From Kitasatospora cheerisanensis KCTC 2395 (GTDB lineage: Bacteria > Actinomycetota > Actinomycetes > Streptomycetales > Streptomycetaceae): DNA of 64,000 nt. Shown here one piece after another: positions 33,957 through 42,025 of this stretch. The stretch covers positions 1,690,841 through 1,754,840 of the forward strand of contig NZ_KK853997.1 in NCBI RefSeq assembly GCF_000696185.1, written 5' to 3'. The notes under the pieces were generated by a model. The model did not search any database, was not told where the DNA came from, and was given only the letters and a program-made list of their open reading frames with translations. Position 1 is the first letter of the stretch. The number at the start of each line of letters is the position of its first letter. The position numbers and the translations under genes are program-made.

Positions 33957-34493
33957 ATGGACCAGCGGGACGGCAGCCGCGCCGACGTCATCCCGATCAC
34001 CACCGCGCCGTCCGCCCCGCCGGTGGGCGCCGCCACGGGCACGCTTCCCGCGCCGACGGTGCCGCGGCCGTCCCGGCCGACCGGGCACGGGCGGGTGGGC
34101 GTGGTGCTGGTCTCGCACAGCCACGAGGTGGCGGACGCGGTGCGGGCGCTGGCCCTGGCGGTGGCGGAGTCGGACGATCCGGCTCCGGTCGCGTCGACCG
34201 GCGGCTCGATCGCGGACGGCCTGGGCACCAGCGCGGTGCTGGTGGCGACGGCCGCCCGCCGGGTCGACCAGGGCCACGGCGTGGTGGTGCTGTGCGACCT
34301 GAACGGCGCGGTCGAGACGGTGCTCGCGCTGCTGACCGACGCCGACGAGCACGGCCTGCCGTTCCCGGTGCGGTTCGCCGACGCCCCGTTCGTGGAGGGC
34401 GCGGCCGCGGCGGTGGCGACCGCGACGGCCGGCGGCGACCTGGCGGCGGTGCTGGACGCGGCGGAGGAGACCGCGCGTCGGCCGAAGCGCTGA
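33957..34493 (+). CDS. DhaM-like PTS-dependent dihydroxyacetone kinase phosphotransfer subunit (EIIA-man fold)
   Basis: About 178 aa. After a ~45-residue Pro/Thr-rich start comes the EIIA-man/DhaM domain: VGVVLVSHSHEVADAVRALA holds the phospho-accepting His region, with VLCDLNGAVETVLALL and VRFADAPFVEGAAAAVATAT following as in DhaM. It would pass phosphate from HPr to DhaL-ADP. No dhaK, dhaL or PTS gene flanks it. ATG 33957 has GGGAG at good spacing; ATG 33918 is an in-frame alternative. Confidence 0.85.
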   Translation: MDQRDGSRADVIPITTAPSAPPVGAATGTLPAPTVPRPSRPTGHGRVGVVLVSHSHEVADAVRALALAVAESDDPAPVASTGGSIADGLGTSAVLVATAARRVDQGHGVVVLCDLNGAVETVLALLTDADEHGLPFPVRFADAPFVEGAAAAVATATAGGDLAAVLDAAEETARRPKR

Positions 34494-34650
34494 GGCGCGC
34501 ATCGACCGGTCGTCGTAGCGGAACCGGCCGATGGGCCGGTTCGGGGCCCGCCGGGCGGGTTTTCGGCCCGGCGGGGCGGGGCCGCGGCTAGAGTCTGGCC
34601 ATCGGCCCGGTGGGGGGATCCCCGGCCCGGCGAAGGGGTGGTGGGCGGCG

Positions 34651-35579
34651 GTGCGAGTGGTGATCACCGGCGGGGCCGGGTTCATCGGGGCCAATCTGGC
34701 CCGGGAGTTGACGGCCCGTCCGGAGGTGGCGGAGGTCCGCGTGGTGGACGACCTGTCCACCGGCAGCAAGGCCAACCTCGCGGGGGTGGACGTCACCCTG
34801 TTCGAGGGCACGATCCTCGACCCGGCGCTGCTGGACGCGGCGTTCACGGGCGCGGACGCGGTGGTGCACCTCGCGGCGCTGCCGTCGGTGCCGCGCTCGG
34901 TGGCCGCGCCGCTGGCCAGCCACCACGCGAACGCCACCGGCACCCTGGAGGTCCTGGAGGCGGCCGCCGGGCCGGCGGCCTGTACGTGGCGGCGGCGTCC
35001 TCCTCCTCGGTGTACGGCGCCAACCGCGAGCTGCCGAAGCGGGAGTCGATGCGCACCGCGCCGATGAGCCCGTACGCGGTGTCCAAGCTCGCCACCGAGG
35101 CCTACCTCGGCGCGTACCACCACTGCTACGGCCTGGGCGTGCTCCCGCTGCGCTTCTTCAACGTCTTCGGCCCGCTCCAGCCGGCCGGCCACGCCTACGC
35201 CGCCGTGGTGCCGGCCTTCCTCGACGCGGCGCTGCACGGCCGGCCCGTGACGGTGCACGGGGACGGGCTGCAGAGCCGCGACTTCACCTATGTCGGGACG
35301 GTCGCGCAGGTGCTCGCCGAGGCCGTGCTCCGGCGGGTGGTCAGCGCCGAGCCGGTGAACCTGGCGTTCGGCACCCGCACCACGCTGCTGGAGCTGATCG
35401 CGCTGCTGGGCGAGGCGCTGGGCGAGCCGGTCGCCGCCGAGCACGTCGACCCGCGGCCGGGGGACGTCCGGGATTCGCAGGCCGACAACTCCCGCCTGCG
35501 CGAGCTGTTCCCGGAGGTCCGGCCGGTCCCGCTGGCGGAGGGGCTGCGGCGCACCGCGGCCTGGTTCCGCTCGCTCTGA
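34651..35579 (+). pseudogene. NAD-dependent sugar epimerase/dehydratase (one frameshift)
   Basis: Two frames join near 34975 to give about 309 aa of an extended SDR. The NAD loop is GGAGFIGANLARELT, the Asp that binds the adenosine ribose is in RVVDDLSTG, the active-site region is SSSSVYGANRELPK followed by PYAVSKLATEAY (YxxxK), and the C-terminus is GLRRTAAWFRSL. It resembles UDP-glucose 4-epimerase or GalE-like dTDP-sugar enzymes. The break sits in GCCGCCGGGCCGGCGG. With so complete a fold on both sides, a missing base in the assembly is likely. It opens the first glycan block. Start GTG 34651. Confidence 0.82.
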
Positions 35580-35611
35580 GGCGCACCGCGGCCTGAATCG
35601 GCTCGCTCTGC
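35548..35611 (+). repeat. 32-bp tandem duplication of the epimerase 3' end including stop
   Basis: Copy 1 (35548-35579) is the last 32 bases of the gene with TGA; copy 2 (35580-35611) matches about 27 of 32. Both start GGCGCACCGCGGCCTG and end GCTCGCTCTG. Confidence 0.85.
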
Positions 35612-35681
35612 GGCGCCCTGATGCGCTGTCGGCGCGAACTGCCGTTCCGGGGCGCGCCGTTGCGCGCCCCGGGGTCGCCGG

Positions 35682-36161
35682 TCACGGCCGGGGCGGCTCG
35701 AAGTACGTCGTGCTGCTTCCGGCCAGCGCCAGCTTGATCCGTTCCTGCACGGACGCGTCGACCTCCGGCAGCGCGTCCGGGTGGAACCAGCCGACCTCCA
35801 GCGACTCGTCGTCGTTCACCCGCGCCTCGCCCGCCAACGGGCGGCAGCGGAAGGTCAGTTCGAGGTACTGGGCGCGGTCGCCGTTCGGGTAGTCGATCAC
35901 CGGCGAGACGGTCACCGCGGCCAGCGCCTCCGGCCGCACCGTCACCCCGGTCTCCTCCAGGCACTCCCGGACCGCCGCGTCGGCCGGCTGCTCGCCGGGA
36001 TCGATGATGCCCCCGATCAGCGCCCACTTGCCGTTGTCCGCCCGCCGGCCGAGCAGCACCCGCCCGTCCTCGTCCACCACCACCAGGGTGACGGCGGACA
36101 GCCACAGCGGCCGATGGCCCACCAGCTCGCGCAACTCGGCGAGAAACACAGGAATACCCAT
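35682..36161 (-). CDS. NUDIX hydrolase
   Basis: 159 aa. The NUDIX box is GGIIDPGEQPADAAVRECLE followed by ETGV, matching GX5EX7REUXEEXGU with the metal-binding glutamates in place. It hydrolyses a nucleoside diphosphate linked to some moiety; the substrate is unknown, though a nucleotide-sugar would fit the neighbours. Start ATG 36161. It follows the NeuD-like gene across a repeat tract. Confidence 0.93.
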   Translation of the reverse strand: MGIPVFLAELRELVGHRPLWLSAVTLVVVDEDGRVLLGRRADNGKWALIGGIIDPGEQPADAAVRECLEETGVTVRPEALAAVTVSPVIDYPNGDRAQYLELTFRCRPLAGEARVNDDESLEVGWFHPDALPEVDASVQERIKLALAGSSTTYFEPPRP

Positions 36162-36198
36162 GCCGCCGAGCCTATGCGGCCGGCCGCTCCCCCGGCGT

Positions 36199-36280
36199 CG
36201 GCGCATCGGGCCGGCGCATCGGGCGTCAGCGCATCGTCGGGCCTCAGCGCATCGGGCGGGCCTCAGCGCATCGGGCGGGC
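36199..36280 (-). repeat. Decaying tandem repeats at the NeuD-like gene 3' end
   Basis: The last 19 bases of the gene (36262-36280, with TGA) are exactly repeated at 36243-36261. Shorter or altered copies follow at 36225-36242, 36212-36224 and 36199-36211, all built on GCGCATCGGGC. Identity falls with distance from the gene. Confidence 0.92.
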
Positions 36281-36859
36281 CGGGGCGCCGATGACGGTGG
36301 TGCGCGCCGGGACATCGCGGGTGACCACGGCGCCGGCGCCGACGAAGGCCGCGGGGCCGACGGTGCGGCCCTGGAGGACGACCGCGTTGGAGCCGACGGT
36401 GGCGTCGTCGTGCAGCAGCACCGCGCCGGAGACGTTCGCGCCGGGGTAGACGGTGACGCGGGCGCCGAGGCGCGCGTCGTGGCCGACGGTGGCGTTGTAG
36501 TGGACCTGGCTGTGCGGGCCGAGGGTGACGCTGCTGGAGAGGTGCGCGCCGCCCATCACCAGGCAGCCGGCGGCGAGTTCGGTCTCGGGCGCGACGATCG
36601 CCCGCGGATGGACCAGGGTGGCCGGCAGGCCACCGGCCGCATCCAGCACCCGGGCGAGCCGGGCCCGCACCGCCGGGTCCGCGATGCCGATCAAGTAGGG
36701 CGCGCCGTGGGGCAGTTCGGCCGGTGTGCGGACCGGCAGTCCGCGGACCTGCTCGCCGGCGAGCCGCTCGTCCAGGAACCCGGCGACCGGCACGCCCGCC
36801 GCGATCGCCACGTCCAGGGCCTCCCGGCCGACTCCCCCGGCGCCCGCGATCCACAGCAT
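36263..36859 (-). CDS. NeuD/PglD-type sugar O- or N-acyltransferase
   Basis: 198 aa. The N-terminal Rossmann-like part (LWIAGAGGVGREALDVAI, FLDERLAGEQV) and the C-terminal left-handed beta helix made of hexapeptide repeats (VTLGPHSQVHYNATVGHDAR, GANVSGAVLLHDDATVGSNA) are those of NeuD/PglD. The catalytic His is in TVGHDARLG. Known relatives acetylate sialic acid or the amino group of UDP-bacillosamine precursors. Here it probably decorates a surface-glycan sugar. ATG 36859. It lies 123 bp downstream of the sugar transferase. Confidence 0.9.
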   Translation of the reverse strand: MLWIAGAGGVGREALDVAIAAGVPVAGFLDERLAGEQVRGLPVRTPAELPHGAPYLIGIADPAVRARLARVLDAAGGLPATLVHPRAIVAPETELAAGCLVMGGAHLSSSVTLGPHSQVHYNATVGHDARLGARVTVYPGANVSGAVLLHDDATVGSNAVVLQGRTVGPAAFVGAGAVVTRDVPARTTVIGAPARPMR

Positions 36860-36982
36860 CCGTTCCGCTCCCGTTCGCTCGCCGACGCACCGTCAGGCGG
36901 CCGTCGTCGCCGCCCCGTTCCGGACCTTACGGCAGCCCGGGCGGCCGCGGGACGCCCCGCGCCGCCCGGGCGAATCGTTCCG

Positions 36983-37687
36983 TCAGCCGCGCAGCTCCTC
37001 CCGGGCCAGCCGGGGTGCGGTCGCGGTGGCCTGCCGGGGCAGCACGATCCGCGCGGCGGGCACGGCCGGAACCGCGGCCGGGGCCGGCGTCTCGGCGGGG
37101 GCCGGCGTCTCGGCGGGGACCGGGAAGCCGGGGTTCACCCCGCCCGCGGCGGTGATGCCGGTGGGGCGCAGCAGCATCCGGGCGGTGCCGACCAGGATCC
37201 GCAGGTCGAGCAGCAGGCTGCGGTGCTCGATGTACCAGAGGTCGAGTTCGATCCGTTCGGGCCAGGTGATGGAGTTGCGGCCGCGGATCTGCGCCCAGCC
37301 GGTGAGGCCGGGGCGCAGGGCGAGGCGGCCGCGCTGCCGGGGCGAGTAGTGGACGACCTGTTCGGGCAGTGTGGGGCGGGGGCCGATGACGGCCATCTCG
37401 CCGCGGACGACGTTCCACAACTGCGGGAGTTCGTCGAGGCTGGTGCGGCGCAGCAGCGCGCCGAGGCGGGTGATGCGCGGGGCGTCGGGTTCGTCCTCGT
37501 AGCGCTTGTCGCGCATGGTGCGGAACTTGAGGATGCTGAACTCCTGGCCGTGGCGGCCGGAGCGGGTCTGCCGGAAGATCACCGGTCCGCCCATGGTGGC
37601 GCGGATCAGCAGGGCGATCACCAGACCGAGCGGGACGGCGATGATCCCGGCCAGTGCGGCGACCGCGAGGTCCCCCCCTCGCTTCAT
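36983..37687 (-). CDS. Initiating sugar transferase (WbaP/WcaJ C-terminal type)
   Basis: 234 aa. It has a single N-terminal re-entrant helix (AVAALAGIIAVPLGLVIALL) and the polyisoprenyl-phosphate hexose-1-phosphate transferase core: GGPVIFRQTRSGRHGQEFSI, KFRTM, TSLDELPQLWNVVRGEMAVI, GPRP and RPGLTGWAQIRGR. It transfers sugar-1-phosphate from a nucleotide sugar to undecaprenyl phosphate, the first step of a lipid-linked glycan. The Pro/Ala-rich tail (about residue 180 on) is extra, with a duplicated AETPAP. GGGGGAG precedes ATG 37687. Confidence 0.93.
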   Translation of the reverse strand: MKRGGDLAVAALAGIIAVPLGLVIALLIRATMGGPVIFRQTRSGRHGQEFSILKFRTMRDKRYEDEPDAPRITRLGALLRRTSLDELPQLWNVVRGEMAVIGPRPTLPEQVVHYSPRQRGRLALRPGLTGWAQIRGRNSITWPERIELDLWYIEHRSLLLDLRILVGTARMLLRPTGITAAGGVNPGFPVPAETPAPAETPAPAAVPAVPAARIVLPRQATATAPRLAREELRG

Positions 37688-37830
37688 TTCTCCCCCAACT
37701 GGATGTGCTGCGTCGTGGTGGTGTGGTGGGCCCCTGCCGGGGCGGGTGGCGGGCACGCCGGCGGGCCGGCGTGACGACCGTGCTGCTGCTGAGCGGTGCG
37801 GCGGTGCGGCGGTGCACGTGCTTCGGTGCA

Positions 37831-37908
37831 GGTGGCGCTGTGCCGTTGCTGCCGAGCGGTGACGGTGGCGCTGTGCCGTTGCTGCGGTGACGGTGGTGCT
37901 GCGGTGAC
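37831..37908 (-). repeat. Tandem repeat after the GT4 gene
   Basis: Units at 37831-37863 (33 bp), 37864-37891 (28 bp) and 37892-37908 (17 bp) share GGTGGCGCTG and GCGGTGAC. They lie 22 bp beyond the glycosyltransferase stop at 37930. The rest of 37688-37929 has no gene. Confidence 0.85.
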
Positions 37909-37929
37909 GGTGGTGCGGGTGGCGCCGGG

Positions 37930-39117
37930 TCAGTCGGTGGTCCAGGGCAGTCCGCGTCGGCGGGCGACGGCGGCGTAGGTCTCCAGGGAGGTCCGGGCGA
38001 CGGTGCGCTGGTCGAACCGGTCGAGGGCGCGGCGGCGGGCCGCCGCGCCCAGGCGTATCCGCAGGGGTGGTTCGGTGAGGAGCCGGTCGAGCGCGGCGGT
38101 CAGGGCCGCGGCGTCGGCGGCGGGGGCGAGCAGCAGGTCCCGGTCGTGGACGCCGATCTCGCGGCAGCCGCGGATGTCGCTGAGCACCATGGGCAGGCCG
38201 CTGGCGGCGGCCTCCATGCCGGAGCGGGAGAAGCCCTCCCGGTAGGAGGGCAGCACGAAGACGTCGAGCGCGGCGTACACGGCGGGCATGTCGTCGCGGC
38301 TGCCGAGGAATTCGAGTCCGGCCTCGGCGGCGCGCAGCGCGTCGGGCTTGTCGGGGTCGTCGGGTCCGATCCACACGAACCGGGCCTTGCCGGCCAGGGC
38401 GCGGGCGGCTTCGGCGTACTCGCGGATGCCCTTCTCGGCGACCCGTCGGCCGACTCCGCCGACCAGCAGTTCGCCGTCCCGCACGCCGAGCCGGTTCCGG
38501 AGCCGGGTGCGAAGCTCGTCCCGGGCGGGGCCGGGGGCGGGGAAGCGGTCGAGGTCGACACCGTTGCCGACGACCCGGGCGCGGTGCGCGGGGACGCCCC
38601 AGCGGGCGAGGGTGCGGTGGTCCTCGGCGTTCTGGTACAGCTCGGCGTGCGAGAACCGGGCGGCGAAGGCTTCGGCGCCGAGCACCAACAGGCGCTTGGC
38701 GAGCGGGTCGTGGGCCTGCGCCCAGAGTCCGTGGCAGGTGTTGACGACGACCGGGACGCGGGCGAGCCGACCGAGGATCCGGCCGAGGACGCCGGTCTTC
38801 GGGTTGTGGGTGTGCAGCACGTCGGGCCGGATCTCGCGCAGCGCGGCGAGCAGTTCGCGGGCGGCGGCGAGGTCGGCGGCGGGCTGCCAGGCCCGGGTGA
38901 GCGAGGGCAACGGCCGGTGCTGGACGCCGAGTTGCTCGATCCGCTGCCGGTACGGGCCGGGGGCGCTGAGACCGTACGTCTCCAGGCCGTGCTCGACGTC
39001 GACGGCGAGTTCGGTGGCCAGCAGCAGGTGCAGCGACATGTCGACGGTGGTGAGGTGGGCGACCCGCAGGGGGCGTCCGTCCTCGCCGCGCAGCCGCAGG
39101 GGCAGCCGGTCAGGCAC
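37930..39117 (-). CDS. GT4-family glycosyltransferase
   Basis: 395 aa, two Rossmann domains of the GT-B fold. The N-terminal half opens RVAHLTTVDMSLHLLL with VLHTHNPKTGVLGRILGRL. The C-terminal half has GVGRRVAEKGIREYAEAARA and the EX7E motif REGFSRSGMEAAASGLPMV. It is a retaining transferase using a nucleotide sugar. GTG 39117 overlaps the deacetylase stop by 8 bases and gives a natural start; a start at 39138 is possible. Co-transcribed with the deacetylase. Confidence 0.92.
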   Translation of the reverse strand: MPDRLPLRLRGEDGRPLRVAHLTTVDMSLHLLLATELAVDVEHGLETYGLSAPGPYRQRIEQLGVQHRPLPSLTRAWQPAADLAAARELLAALREIRPDVLHTHNPKTGVLGRILGRLARVPVVVNTCHGLWAQAHDPLAKRLLVLGAEAFAARFSHAELYQNAEDHRTLARWGVPAHRARVVGNGVDLDRFPAPGPARDELRTRLRNRLGVRDGELLVGGVGRRVAEKGIREYAEAARALAGKARFVWIGPDDPDKPDALRAAEAGLEFLGSRDDMPAVYAALDVFVLPSYREGFSRSGMEAAASGLPMVLSDIRGCREIGVHDRDLLLAPAADAAALTAALDRLLTEPPLRIRLGAAARRRALDRFDQRTVARTSLETYAAVARRRGLPWTTD

Positions 39118-39937
39118 GGGCGCCCACCGCCTTCGCACCGGCCACGATCCGGGCGTAGGCGCGTTCCGGGATCAGCCGGCCGTACAGCTTGGCGCGGAAG
39201 AAGTCGATCGGGTCGGTGCGGCGGACCGGGACGCGGTGGAACCGGACCCGGTCGAAGCCCGGCAGGTTGCGGCCGACCCGTCCGGTGGCGCTGGTGCGGA
39301 AGCGGGCCCGCAGCGCGGCGTCCATGTGCGGGACGGGCGTTCCCCAGGTGTAGGCGAAGTGGCGCGGCCGGGTGCCGAGGTGTTCCTCGACGTCGTCGCC
39401 ACAGGCGTCGAGTTCGCTGGTGGTGAGCAGCGCGGGCCGGGCGTGGCTGCGCGTGTGGTTGGCGACGGTGCACAGCCCGGAGGCGGTCATCTCGCGCAGC
39501 TGGTCCCAGTCGAGCCCGGTGGCGGGGGCGCCCTTCGCGGTGGAGCCCTCCCAGCGCATCGGGCCGCCGACCATGCCGCTGGCCAGGTAGACGGTGAACG
39601 GCAGGCCGCGTTCGCGGAGGATCGGCCAGGCGGTGTCGTAGGTGTCGGCGAAGCCGTCGTCGAAGGTGAGGACGGTGCTGGGGGTGCGCAGGCCGGCTTC
39701 GAGCCGGTCGGTGGCGGTGTCCAGCGCGACGACGCGGCCGGGCGGGAGCTCGGCGAGCAGGTCGGCCTGGGCGGTGAAGTCCGCCGTGGCGAGGTCGAGT
39801 TCGTCGGCGGTCCCGCCGCCGACCCGGTGGTAGATGAGGACGGTCGCGCCCTCCCCGGGAACGCGGCCGGCCGCACGGGCCAACTGCTGTTTGACCTTCG
39901 TCCTGATGCCTGTGGCGGCGCCGGCAGTGGTCGCCAT
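39110..39937 (-). CDS. Polysaccharide deacetylase (NodB homology, CE4)
   Basis: 275 aa. Motif 1 TFDDGFADTYDTAWPIL gives the catalytic and metal-binding Asp pair; motif 2 NHTRSHARPALL gives the two metal-binding His. Later motifs are altered (HFAYTWGTPVPHMD in place of RxPxG/Y region). No signal peptide is seen, so it may act on a lipid-linked intermediate inside the cell. GAGGGGGAG precedes ATG 39937. It overlaps the following GT4 gene, which suggests that both modify the same glycan. Confidence 0.9.
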   Translation of the reverse strand: MATTAGAATGIRTKVKQQLARAAGRVPGEGATVLIYHRVGGGTADELDLATADFTAQADLLAELPPGRVVALDTATDRLEAGLRTPSTVLTFDDGFADTYDTAWPILRERGLPFTVYLASGMVGGPMRWEGSTAKGAPATGLDWDQLREMTASGLCTVANHTRSHARPALLTTSELDACGDDVEEHLGTRPRHFAYTWGTPVPHMDAALRARFRTSATGRVGRNLPGFDRVRFHRVPVRRTDPIDFFRAKLYGRLIPERAYARIVAGAKAVGARA

Positions 39938-40126
39938 GACTCCCCCTCGCGGCGCCCCCGCACCGCACCTGATGACTCCCCGGCCCGCGGCTGCCGCGGG
40001 CGATGCGTTTCACAGTAGGGGGAAGTGTGCTTCCAGTGCCGTGGAAACGTGAAAGAAGTGCGGAGGTAGGCCGAAAATCAGCCGGTCTGACCGGAGCTGT
40101 CCGCCCGGGGCAGCGGGGCAGCGGCG

Positions 40127-40387
40127 TCAGGGGGTGGCGCGGCCGCCCGGGCGGAGCAGCGCCAGGCCGATCCGGACCAGCAGCAGCACGCCGGCGGCGA
40201 GGCACCCGACCACCGCCATCACCCAGGCCGGGCCGTCGCCCTCCGGGACCAGCACGGCCACCACGATGCCGAGCGCCACGCAGCCCAGGCCGACCAGGGA
40301 CAGCAGCAACTGGTGGCGGCGCAGCGCGCAGCCGCCGAACACGGTGGACCAGCGCGTAGCGGCGCGGTCACGGGGGGTGTCTGCCAT
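40127..40387 (-). CDS. Small two-helix membrane protein
   Basis: 86 aa with two hydrophobic helices (LLLSLVGLGCVALGIVVAVL and AWVMAVVGCLAAGVLLLVRI) separated by a short acidic loop (PEGDGP). A positively charged N-terminus precedes. No family recognised. It is upstream of the deacetylase-GT4 pair (gap 189 bp) and may be transcribed with it. Confidence 0.7.
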   Translation of the reverse strand: MADTPRDRAATRWSTVFGGCALRRHQLLLSLVGLGCVALGIVVAVLVPEGDGPAWVMAVVGCLAAGVLLLVRIGLALLRPGGRATP

Positions 40388-40831
40388 GCCTACCACGGTA
40401 ACCCGGGGCCGGGCGCCGGACCACGGCCCTTGGACCCTGGCGCGGAGCCCCGCCGTGCGCCGTCCGGCCGTGCACCACCGCGGCCCCGGTCCGTGCATTC
40501 GCCGGCGCGCCGTGCCCACCGGCGAATGCGCGGACCGGGTCCGGACCACCGTTCGGACGCTTCCGGAACGCTCTCGTCCGGCCGTTCGGGCGCTTCCGGA
40601 CGGCCGTTCGGAGCTGCCCGCGAAATCTCGCCGTCCGCCGTACAACCATCCCGGGGCCTCGGTGGTCTCCACTACATTGAGCGATCCAGGAGCCGTCCGA
40701 CGAGCGGGATTGGGAGTACCCGCCGCGGGCTAGATCACTCGGGAGCGGAGCCGCCGCGCCCGGGGTCGGAGGCCGGGCTCCGCCTGCCGACGGTACCGCC
40801 ACGCCGCATGCCGGCGACCGAGGGGGGAACC
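40388..40831. other. 444-bp divergent gap with a large hairpin and CGTTCGG repeats
   Basis: No gene. It contains the 21-bp stem hairpin at 40485-40539 and, at 40550-40617, repeats of CGTTCGG(G/A)CGCTTCCGGA. The divergent genes start at 40387 and 40832. Confidence 0.6.
40485..40539. repeat. 21-bp inverted repeat (large hairpin) in a divergent intergenic region
   Basis: Left arm 40485-40505 and right arm 40519-40539 pair over 21 positions with a single T/C difference, which on the plus-strand RNA is a U-G pair. The loop is 13 bases. It is too far from any stop to terminate either neighbour, both of which start outward from this gap. Confidence 0.85.
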
Positions 40832-41826
40832 GTGTCGTACGCCACCACCGCCGCCGCCGTCTGCGCCCCGCCCCAGCCCGCTGCCGTACCCGCCGTCGCC
40901 GCCGGGCCGTCCCAGCCACGGGACCGGAGCAGCTGGCTGCGGTTCAGTCCGGCCCAGCCGCTGTTCCGGGCCCGGGCCGCGCAGCGGCTGGCCGTGCTCG
41001 CCTACCACGGCATCACCGACCCGCGGTCCTTCGGTGCCCAGCTCGACCGGCTGCGCCGGCTGGCCACCCCCGTGTCGGTGCAGGACGTGGAACGGTCGCT
41101 GGCCGAGGGCCGGCCGCTGCCGCCGCGCTCGGTCCTGGTGACCTTCGACGACCCCGACCGGACCGTGCTCCGCCACGCGCTCCCGGAACTGGTGGCGCGC
41201 CGGATCCCGGCGGCGGCGTTCGTGATCGCCGAGCTGGTCGGCACCGAGAAGCCGTTCTGGTGGCACGAGGCCGCGTTCCTGGCCCGGCACGGCGGCCGGG
41301 CCCGGCTGCTGCCGAGCGGCGGCGACCCGGCCCGGGTGCTGGCGCTGCTCAAGGCGCTGCCCGACCCGGACCGTCGGCGCAGCCTGGCCGAGCTGCGGGT
41401 CTCCTCGTCCCACCGCCCGCCGGCCCAGGAGCAGCTGCGCCCGGAGGACCTGCGGGCGCTGCGCGAGGCCGACGTCACGGTCGGCAACCACACGCTCGGG
41501 CACCCGTCGCTGCGCCGCTGCGACGAGGCGACGGTGCATGCGGAGATCGCCGGCGCCCACCTGGCGCTGACCCGCTGGCTGGGCGAGGCGCCGTCCGCGT
41601 TCGCCTACCCGGACGGCGGCTTCGACGAGCGCGCGGACGCGGTGCTGCGCCAGCTCGGCTACCGGCTGGGCTTCCTGTCCGACCACCGGCTCGGCCCCGG
41701 CTGCCCGCCCACCCGCTGCGGATCAGCCGCCTCCAGGTGGACTCCACCACCTCCACCCGCCGGTTCGACACCATCCTGTCGGGCCTGGAGCCGGCGGTTC
41801 AGCGCCTGCTGGGCGCGCAGGCGTAA
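40832..41826 (+). pseudogene. NodB-type polysaccharide deacetylase (one frameshift near C-terminus)
   Basis: Two frames join near 41705 to give about 331 aa. After an Ala/Pro-rich start comes LAVLAYHGITDPRSFGAQLD, motif 1 TFDDPDRTVLRHAL (the Asp pair kept but the usual Gly is Pro), motif 2 VGNHTLGHPSLRRCDEATVH with both His, and FAYPDGGFDERADAVL. The C-terminal frame continues ISRLQVDSTTSTRRFDTILS to the end. It would deacetylate an N-acetylhexosamine polymer or precursor. GTG 40832 follows GGGGGG. Confidence 0.82.
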
Positions 41827-41910
41827 CGGTTCGCCTGTCCAACACCGGGGTCCGGGACGGGTCCGGCCGCCGGGCCGACCAGGCCCCGGTCGTGCTCCGG
41901 CCCTGGTCGA

Positions 41911-42020
41911 CCGGACTCCGACGCTGGTTCGGCCGGGATCGGACGCTGATTCGACCGGCGTCGGACGCTGGTTGGGCCGCAGTCGGACGCGGGTTCGGCC
42001 GGGGTCCGGCCGGGCCTCGG
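41911..42020 (-). repeat. Five tandem 22-bp repeats after the NarK-type gene
   Basis: Units begin at 41911, 41933, 41955, 41977 and 41999, consensus near CCGG(G/C)(A/G)TCGGACGCTGGTTCGG. They end six bases from the transporter stop (42026, minus) and lie between two converging genes. Confidence 0.9.
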
Positions 42021-42025
42021 CCCCT

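Noticed and set aside
41911..42020. Attachment or replication-origin iterons
   Set aside because: No integrase, tRNA or replication gene is near, and the tract fits the post-stop repeat pattern seen elsewhere in the window.
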